DNA from: Actinomycetes bacterium
GTDB taxonomy: Bacteria > Actinomycetota > Acidimicrobiia > Acidimicrobiales > Palsa-688
Assembly: GCA_021808665.1 (NCBI GenBank)
Contig: JAKBBA010000110.1
Span: 1-10,430 of the forward strand
DNA length: 10,430 nt
Direction of reading: 5' to 3'
Shown: piece by piece, positions 6,520 through 10,430 of the stretch
Position numbering within the stretch: position 1 is the stretch's first letter
Layout: the number at the start of each line of letters is the position of its first letter
Notes under the pieces: model-generated
Seen by the model: the letters and a program-made list of their open reading frames with translations, nothing else
The model's database searches: none
Told to the model about the DNA's origin: nothing
Position numbers and translations under genes: made by a program

Positions 6520-6534
6520 GACTAAGTGTAGTCA
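6519..6534. promoter_or_regulatory. Candidate operator of the second toxin-antitoxin operon
   Basis: TGACTAAGTGTAGTCA is a palindrome with perfect 6-base arms (TGACTA/TAGTCA) and a 4-base centre. It begins at the first base of the antitoxin start codon on the minus strand. Read on that strand, TACACT inside it could be the -10 element of a leaderless promoter. A palindrome here is what autorepression by a DNA-binding antitoxin would need. Function is inferred from position and symmetry. Confidence 0.5.
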
Positions 6535-6615
6535 GCGCCAAGACGGGATCGGGCGAGGCGCGCAGCTGCGCCGCCTCGCGAGCGCGCCCGCGGGGAAGCC
6601 TCGCCTTGGCGCCAG

Positions 6616-7492
6616 CTACCCGACGGCGGCGTCGAGCTCCTGGTCGGCTCGATATGGCCGAGGAGCCTTCCTCAGCCCCCTTCTCGATGCCAGAGCGGGG
6701 ACGGGCAGGTAGTAGACGCCGTTGAGAAGGTCGGTGAGGTGGTCACCGTCGGACGCGTAGGTGGTGGGCAGGAGCTGGCCGTCGGGGAGCTGCACCCGCA
6801 CGGCCGACCCGGGCAAGGGCTGCGGTGTCAGGTTGGTGCCGTCGGCCGCCACGGACATGTTGGTCCGGTCGAAGTACAGCCCAGGTAGGCCAGGTCCGGG
6901 CTGGGCGCGAAGGTGGTCGTCCCCGGGATCCAGTAGGTGAGGGCGGCGTGGTCGAGACCGAACTTGCCCGTGGCCGAGCGGCCATCTCTCGTGGTGGCGG
7001 TGAGCGTTTGGGAGGCGCCGTTGGTCACCGTGACCGCCGGGGCAGAGGCGTCCCGGTAGAGAACCGGCGGAGCCGTGCTGGTGCGTCGACCCGAGCGCAG
7101 GTCCAGGCTCTGCGACAGACCGCCGGCCGACACGGTCAGCACGGCCGGCCCGCCGGCCGGTACGGCGGCGACGAAGTACTGGTGGACCCGGTTGAGCAGG
7201 TTCACCTGCGGGTCCAGCGTGGCCACCGCCGTTCCCGATCCCACGGTGACCGTTACCGAGTCGAGCACGTGGACCGTCGAGTCGGTGTCTTCCAGCGGGA
7301 ACGACATCGTGAGGTGCAGAACGACCAGCTCCGCACCCGCCGCCGCTTGCACCGCGCTCTCACCGTCTGGGCCCGGGCCGGCCCGGCCGTCAGGGCGAGC
7401 GACGCCAGGGTTCCAGTGGCGGCCACCAGCCACAGGCGACGTCTGAAAAGCGCTGACGCTGCACGCACTGATCTGTTCGAGAAGGTGTACAT
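6616..7492 (-). pseudogene. Exported protein gene broken by two frameshifts
   Basis: Three minus-strand frames join into one protein of about 292 residues. Frame one (from ATG 7492) encodes a signal peptide: basic RSVRAASALFRRR, hydrophobic LWLVAATGTLASLALT, and a cleavage site like GPARA-Q; the RRRLWL start may be a Tat signal. Frame two carries the body with beta-rich text (HVLDSVTVTVGSGTAVATL, LLNRVHQYFVAAVPAG, HAALTYWIPGTTTF) as far as SPDLAYLG. Frame three continues LYFDRTNMSVAADGTN and VQLPDGQLLPTTYASDGDH to the stop at 6616. Each switch is repaired by one added G: near 7363-7364 and in the run at 6880-6882. I do not recognise the family. It could be a true pseudogene or an intact gene with assembly errors. 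Confidence 0.75.
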
Positions 7493-7769
7493 CGGCTTGT
7501 TCGACGACGACGGTTCGGTCCGGTTCTTCGATGTCGAGCAGGCACCCCCGCGCAACCAGCCCCCGGTCGACACGATCACACTCGCGCAGTTGATTCAAAC
7601 GATGCGGGTAGCGGTGGCGGTCAGGAACGAGGGTGTGGCGCCGGAGGACCGCTACGCCCTCGACAATCCGACCTGGTCGGCGCCCCCACTTCCAGAAGGG
7701 ATAGAGATGGAGGCGCCGCTGGATGACGTCTCGTCCCTCGAAGAGGGGGAGGAGGAAGAGGACAGCTGA
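7485..7769 (+). CDS. Hypothetical acidic protein
   Basis: The last 94 codons of a long plus-strand frame read as a real protein: VYIGLFDDDGSVRFFDVEQ, TITLAQLIQTMRVAVAV and a strongly acidic tail (DDVSSLEEGEEEEDS). About four fifths of third positions are G or C, which supports coding in this frame. The frame upstream of 7485 runs antisense to the exported-protein gene and is not counted. Start is uncertain: GTG at 7485, or TTG at 7497 with GAGAAGG 11 bases upstream. The start abuts the divergent start at 7492, leaving no room for two promoters, so one of the two may be cut off by rearrangement. I know no family for it. Confidence 0.5.
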   Translation: MYIGLFDDDGSVRFFDVEQAPPRNQPPVDTITLAQLIQTMRVAVAVRNEGVAPEDRYALDNPTWSAPPLPEGIEMEAPLDDVSSLEEGEEEEDS

Positions 7770-8089
7770 CCTGCGGGACTCCTTCGGCCCGTGTCAAGCC
7801 GATCGCGCGTCCAGATCTGCTGCATGCCGCCGACCTCGGCGAATCGCGTCAGGTCCGGATGTGCTTGGACGGTTACCGCTCAGCCACCGGTGGATCATCC
7901 GTGTAACGGCACTTGGATGGCAGGGTCGCCGGTGGCAAGGGGCGGTCCGGGCCGTGTTATCGGGCTACCCGACGGTCATATCGGCGATCACCCGGGCAAC
8001 CATCCCCTCGCGACACTCGGGGGACGCTTCCGAACCAACCTCGCACGGGATATCGGGCGAGGTATAACCCCACGATCCCTCGAAGGAGC
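7770..8089. other. No gene seen; probable decayed insertion-sequence flank
   Basis: This 320-base stretch lies between the acidic ORF and the truncated istA. No frame on either strand has a domain or a start with a ribosome site. On the minus strand it continues directly from the istA fragment, but I find no istA or istB residues in it, so the element's homology stops near 8090. Confidence 0.4.
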
Positions 8090-8307
8090 GCGCCGGGCAA
8101 CCCACTCCTCGATCTTGGGCAGCCATGGATCGATCATCCGCTCCCTCCGCACCGCTCCGCCGGCGTCGGCGACAGGCCGGCGTCACGCTTGGCCACCAAC
8201 CTACGACGGGTGTGATGCGAACACCCCGCCAGTTCCCCGGCCGCCTTGTGGCTGCCGGTCAAATCGAATGCTTCCCATACCTGCATGATCTCCTGGCGAG
8301 ACTTCAT
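8090..8307 (-). pseudogene. istA: Truncated IS21-family transposase, istA N-terminus
   Basis: From ATG 8307, with GGGAGGAG 3 bases upstream, the minus strand encodes MKSRQEIMQVWEAFDLTGSH, KAAGELAGCSHHTRRRL and VAKRDAG: the N-terminal helix-turn-helix of an IS21 IstA transposase. The frame stops at 8134. In another frame, reached by adding one base around 8138-8150, the expected next segment appears: MIDPWLPKIEEWVARR (8137-8090). After that, likeness to IstA is lost; the catalytic DDE domain and the istB ATPase gene are missing. The piece is therefore a dead remnant, about 70 residues of a protein usually several hundred long. Confidence 0.8.
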
Positions 8308-8423
8308 CTGCTCCTCCCGGTGGACGGCAGTGTGCGAGCCGACCAGTCGAACCGGGAGGAGCGCCCACTGGGTGGATCCCCATGAGCAACGAACATCAAC
8401 GGAGGGCAAACCACCTGGTCGCA

Positions 8424-8492
8424 AGCGGGCAGTTCTGTTCGCCGCCAGCGGGCAGCTATCTGGCCGCCCACAGGCAAGATCTCATGGCCGCC
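8424..8492 (+). repeat. Three tandem terminal repeats of about 23 bases (IS21 end)
   Basis: AGCGGGCAG...GCCGCC occurs at 8424-8446 and 8447-8468. A weaker third copy (ACAGGCAAG...GGCCGCC) is at 8470-8492, and a still weaker one may precede at about 8401-8422 (GGGCAAACCACC). IS21 elements carry such repeated GGGCAG...GACCGCC-type sites at their ends, so this supports the istA call. Confidence 0.65.
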
Positions 8493-8661
8493 GTCACGCA
8501 GGGTTCACCATCGACCCAATCGCCAGGGCCCGCCCGGCCCGCGTATATGTGTTTGGCCGGATGGACATTATTGCCGCGGGTAGAGGTTCAAGTGGCTCGG
8601 TGCATGCCTACGATGCCCTTCGAACCAGATCGTGTTCGATTGATCCAAGGAGAGGAAATTC

Positions 8662-9219
8662 ATGAACGCTCCCGCGTTCCGGGCGTCGACGCCGTTGATC
8701 GTCACGGCCTTCTTGGTGGCCGGCGCGGCCTTTGGCGGATGTGGTTCCTCGAAGTCGAACTCCAGCACGCCGACGTCCAGCTCTGGCGTGCCGACATCTG
8801 CCTCTGCCCCTGCGACGTCTGCATCTTCTTCCGGAAGCCCGAGCTCAACCAAGGTGACGACCACGGCCGGCAACTGCCCCTCGGCCGCCGCCCTTGGGGC
8901 TGCGGCCGGCGTCACCTACACGGCGCCGCACTCAACCCCCGGGTACCAGGCGGGGTGGGTTGCCTGTCAGTACAACCAAGGTAGCCAGGTCGCGTTGCTC
9001 GTCAGCCTGTACCCGAGCGGGACGTCGCTTCAGACGGTCTCCGCCAACGCCGCGGGCAGCACTACTCCGGTGTCGGGCATCGGAGACTCTGCTTCCTACT
9101 ACGACACGCTTGTGTACGTGTCCAGATCGTCGGCTCCCAGTTTCAGCGTCAGCGACGAGACGGGCACGCTCACCCTTGCCCAAGTCGAATCCGTGGCCCG
9201 AGCCATTGTTGCGGGCTGA
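8662..9219 (+). CDS. Putative lipoprotein, DUF3558-like
   Basis: The 185-residue product is preceded by a strong ribosome site (AAGGAGAGG, 6 bases before ATG). A signal peptide with TPLIVTAFLVAGAAFGGC puts the lipidated Cys at 27; the -3 residue is Phe rather than the usual Leu. A Ser/Thr/Pro linker (28-69) follows. The globular part starts at C72 (NCPSAAALGAAAG) and has a second Cys at 102 (GWVACQYNQG), then strands ending in TLTLAQVESVARAIV. The C...CxY layout and closing helix recall actinobacterial DUF3558-type lipoproteins, of unknown function on the outer face of the membrane. It is a single gene, with a possible terminator hairpin at 9321-9351. Confidence 0.88.
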   Translation: MNAPAFRASTPLIVTAFLVAGAAFGGCGSSKSNSSTPTSSSGVPTSASAPATSASSSGSPSSTKVTTTAGNCPSAAALGAAAGVTYTAPHSTPGYQAGWVACQYNQGSQVALLVSLYPSGTSLQTVSANAAGSTTPVSGIGDSASYYDTLVYVSRSSAPSFSVSDETGTLTLAQVESVARAIVAG

Positions 9220-9320
9220 GTGGAAACACCGAGAGGATCAGCGACACCGCTGTGGTCCCTGGGGGCTTGTCTCGGTGGTGTGCACGAGCCGGGTGACGAG
9301 TTGATGGTGACCGTGGCGGT

Positions 9321-9351
9321 CCGCTCGGTGGGCGAAGGAGATACCGAGCGG
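9321..9351 (+). terminator. Inverted repeat, possible terminator after the lipoprotein gene
   Basis: CCGCTCGGT (9321-9329) and ACCGAGCGG (9343-9351) are perfect 9-base inverted copies with a 13-base loop, about 100 bases after the lipoprotein stop at 9219. No T-tract follows, so this could equally be a protein-binding site. Confidence 0.35.
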
Positions 9352-9575
9352 CCGACAGCTGTGGTGGGCTGCGGACCTGCCCGCCCAGGCAGGAGCCGGT
9401 GCCCCTTTGATTCATCGCAGACGAAGGTCGCGACTGAGGGAGGTCTCATAACAGGAGGTGGTCGCCTCACCAGCTTTCGTGCTGATCGGGCTCATCCGGC
9501 TGGATACCCGGTGGCCGCACCTCGTGTCCTTCTCGCCGCCGGTCCCCGTTGGCTGCAGAAGCTGCGAGATCCCGA

Positions 9576-9594
9576 ATGAGTACCGCTTACTCAT
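9576..9594. promoter_or_regulatory. 19-base palindromic regulator site upstream of the exported-protein operon
   Basis: ATGAGTA-CCGCT-TACTCAT has perfect 7-base arms around a 5-base spacer, with an AT content that stands out from its GC-rich surroundings. It lies 97 bases before the ATG at 9692. If CTTACC at 9614-9619 is the -10 element, the palindrome centre falls near -42, where many activators such as LuxR-type response regulators bind. The symmetry is seen; the regulator and promoter are inferred. Confidence 0.5.
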
Positions 9595-9691
9595 GACGGG
9601 GCCCGATCCTGAGCTTACCGTGAGGGGGGCAGCTGCCATCTCCAAATGTGCTGCCGCGCTTCGTCCGGATCGGACCGAAGGAAGGATACCC

Positions 9692-10011
9692 ATGCAATTC
9701 AGTTCGGGTGCTCGTCGGGGAGCAGTCGTTGGGGCGCCTTCAATTGATGGTTCTGCTCACGGCTGCGTGTGGTTCGGCTTCTCTGGCGGCAAACAGCCCT
9801 TCACCCTGCGTAGGCCAGTTCAGCGCTCCGTCGGGCCTACCTGGACGTCACGCCGGCTGACGGGCCCGGGGAGACAACCGTCGTGCTCAACTACGTCGGT
9901 GCCGTCGGTGTGTGGGCGCCCACCAACGGCCCGAGCGTCTGCATGAGGAACCTTGTACCGGCCGACATCTTCGCCAAGGCGTGCCACGGGCCTTACGGCG
10001 AGTTTCAGTAG
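9692..10011 (+). pseudogene. Small exported protein gene with two frameshifts
   Basis: An ATG with AAGGAAGG 6 bases upstream starts MQFSSGARRGAVVG, then the signal-peptide core continues one frame over (RLQLMVLLTAACGSASLAA), then the mature part in the third frame (AYLDVTPADGPGETTVVLNY, and [20 protein letters not shown]) up to the TAG at 10011. Removing one G from the run at 9731-9734 and one from 9832-9834 gives a continuous 105-residue protein with a signal peptide (possibly a lipoprotein, LTAAC) and Cys-containing mature region. I do not recognise the family. It is 16 bases upstream of the repeat protein and probably co-transcribed with it. The good ribosome site and intact ends suggest recent damage or assembly error. 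Confidence 0.72.
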
Positions 10012-10027
10012 ATCAGAAAGGCGCGAG

Positions 10028-10430
10028 ATGTCGAACCTGCTGGGACGGGTCCGTTTGGCGGTGGCTCTCCTCGCCGTGGCGGCTCTGCTGTCAGGCCTGC
10101 TCGGCGCGACTGCGCAGGCGGCCACCCCCAGCGCGGCGGGCAGTGTGTGCGCGGTGCCTCGTTGCGCAGACCACGGCTCGTCGCCCACCGTGTCGCTCGG
10201 GGGGGTGCAGGCGTCGTCTCCCGGGCCCGTGTCGGACGGCTACCAACTGGTGGCCGCCGATGGTGGGGTGTTCTCTTTCGGTGACGCCGGTTTCTACGGT
10301 TCTACCGGGGCGACCCGTTTGGACCAGCCGGTGGTGGGTATGGCGGGGACGCCGGATGGGAAGGGTTACTGGCTGGTGGCCGCCGATGGTGGGGTGTTCT
10401 CTTTCGGTGACGCCGGTTTCTACGGTTCTA
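10028..10430 (+). CDS. Exported protein with 42-residue [18 protein letters not shown] repeats, 3' partial
   Basis: The frame is open to the end of the window (134 codons seen). GAAAGG lies 6 bases before the ATG. A signal peptide ([19 protein letters not shown], cleavage near TAQA at 28-31) leads to a short Cys-containing region (C41, C46) and then repeats: unit one at 72-113 ([38 protein letters not shown]) and unit two from 114. Aromatic, Gly-rich strands of this length suggest beta-propeller-like blades, as in secreted actinobacterial proteins carrying GYWLVASDGGIFSFGDA-type repeats. The role is unknown; cell-surface binding or cell-wall association is a guess. The full gene likely has many more units beyond 10430. 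Confidence 0.9.
   Translation, partial: MSNLLGRVRLAVALLAVAALLSGLLGATAQAATPSAAGSVCAVPRCADHGSSPTVSLGGVQASSPGPVSDGYQLVAADGGVFSFGDAGFYGSTGATRLDQPVVGMAGTPDGKGYWLVAADGGVFSFGDAGFYGS
10241..10430 (+). repeat. 126-base tandem repeat within the exported repeat protein
   Basis: The DNA repeats with a 126-base period. Positions 10247-10304 and 10373-10430 are identical over all 58 bases visible, although only the protein would need to be conserved. Identity at synonymous positions points to recent unit duplication or gene conversion. The array continues past the window edge. Confidence 0.85.

Larger units (their letters stand above)
8090..8492 (-). mobile_element. IS21-family element remnant (one end plus start of istA)
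   Basis: The remnant combines the istA start with tandem repeats at 8424-8492, lying upstream of istA as expected of the IS21 left end, where multiple copies of the terminal sequence bind the transposase. The element is cut off after about 70 codons of istA. The outer boundary is uncertain: it could extend past 8492 towards about 8520, and I see no clear target duplication because the other end is absent. Confidence 0.65.
9220..9691. other. 472-base intergenic region
   Basis: No gene is convincing here. Frames on both strands lack starts with ribosome sites and recognisable domains, although one plus-strand frame around 9460-9600 has GC-rich third positions and might be a remnant. The region holds the hairpin at 9321-9351, the palindrome at 9576-9594 and, at 9678-9685, the ribosome site AAGGAAGG of the next gene. 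Confidence 0.5.

Noticed and set aside
6825..7484. Plus-strand frame running into the acidic ORF
   Set aside because: This part is Arg/Gly-rich and antisense to the exported protein, whose body has clear protein character; only the portion after about 7485 is kept.
1..10430. CRISPR arrays, tRNA and rRNA genes
   Set aside because: I saw no spaced repeat array and no tRNA- or rRNA-like sequence; a dedicated scan was not possible.

Overview
The window is high-GC DNA with strongly GC-rich third codon positions, GTG starts and purine-rich ribosome sites. It ends inside an exported protein built from 42-residue repeats ([18 protein letters not shown]). That repeat type is familiar from Acidimicrobiia and related actinobacteria, so a soil or aquatic actinobacterium is the best guess; this is an inference from composition and protein style. 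The region looks accessory: gene density is low, there are two toxin-antitoxin modules, a tyrosine recombinase, an IS21 remnant and several broken genes.

Layout. 1-516 holds no gene I can support. 517-1083 (minus) is a small lipoprotein. 1318-1973 (plus) is a ribbon-helix-helix antitoxin plus PIN-domain (VapC-type) toxin with overlapping stop and start codons. It converges on a tyrosine integrase (2116-3030, minus), and a long GC hairpin at 2074-2107 lies between the two. Upstream of the integrase on the same strand are a two-gene operon of unrecognised proteins (4722-4087 and 4068-3319; one membrane-anchored, one with a winged-helix-like end) and a small PD-(D/E)xK-nuclease-like gene interrupted by one in-frame TGA (5133-5567). 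A second toxin-antitoxin pair follows (6519-5624: RHH/DUF433-like antitoxin and DUF5615-like PIN toxin); the toxin C-terminus is frameshifted at a run of six G. Next is an exported-protein gene broken by two frameshifts (6616-7492), an acidic ORF on the plus strand (about 7485-7769), a truncated IS21 istA with its repeated terminal sites (8090-8492), a lipoprotein (8662-9219), a short exported protein with two frameshifts (9692-10011) and, 16 bases after it, the repeat protein that runs off the end.

How the parts relate. From about 1.3 to 6.5 kb the window reads as a small integrated island: an integrase, two addiction modules near its edges, and possible defence-type cargo between them. From about 8.6 kb onward is a set of exported proteins, the last two probably co-transcribed behind a 19-base palindrome. 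At least six reading-frame breaks occur, and each can be repaired by one base in or beside a short G or C run. Either the assembly carries homopolymer indels or many accessory genes here are decaying.
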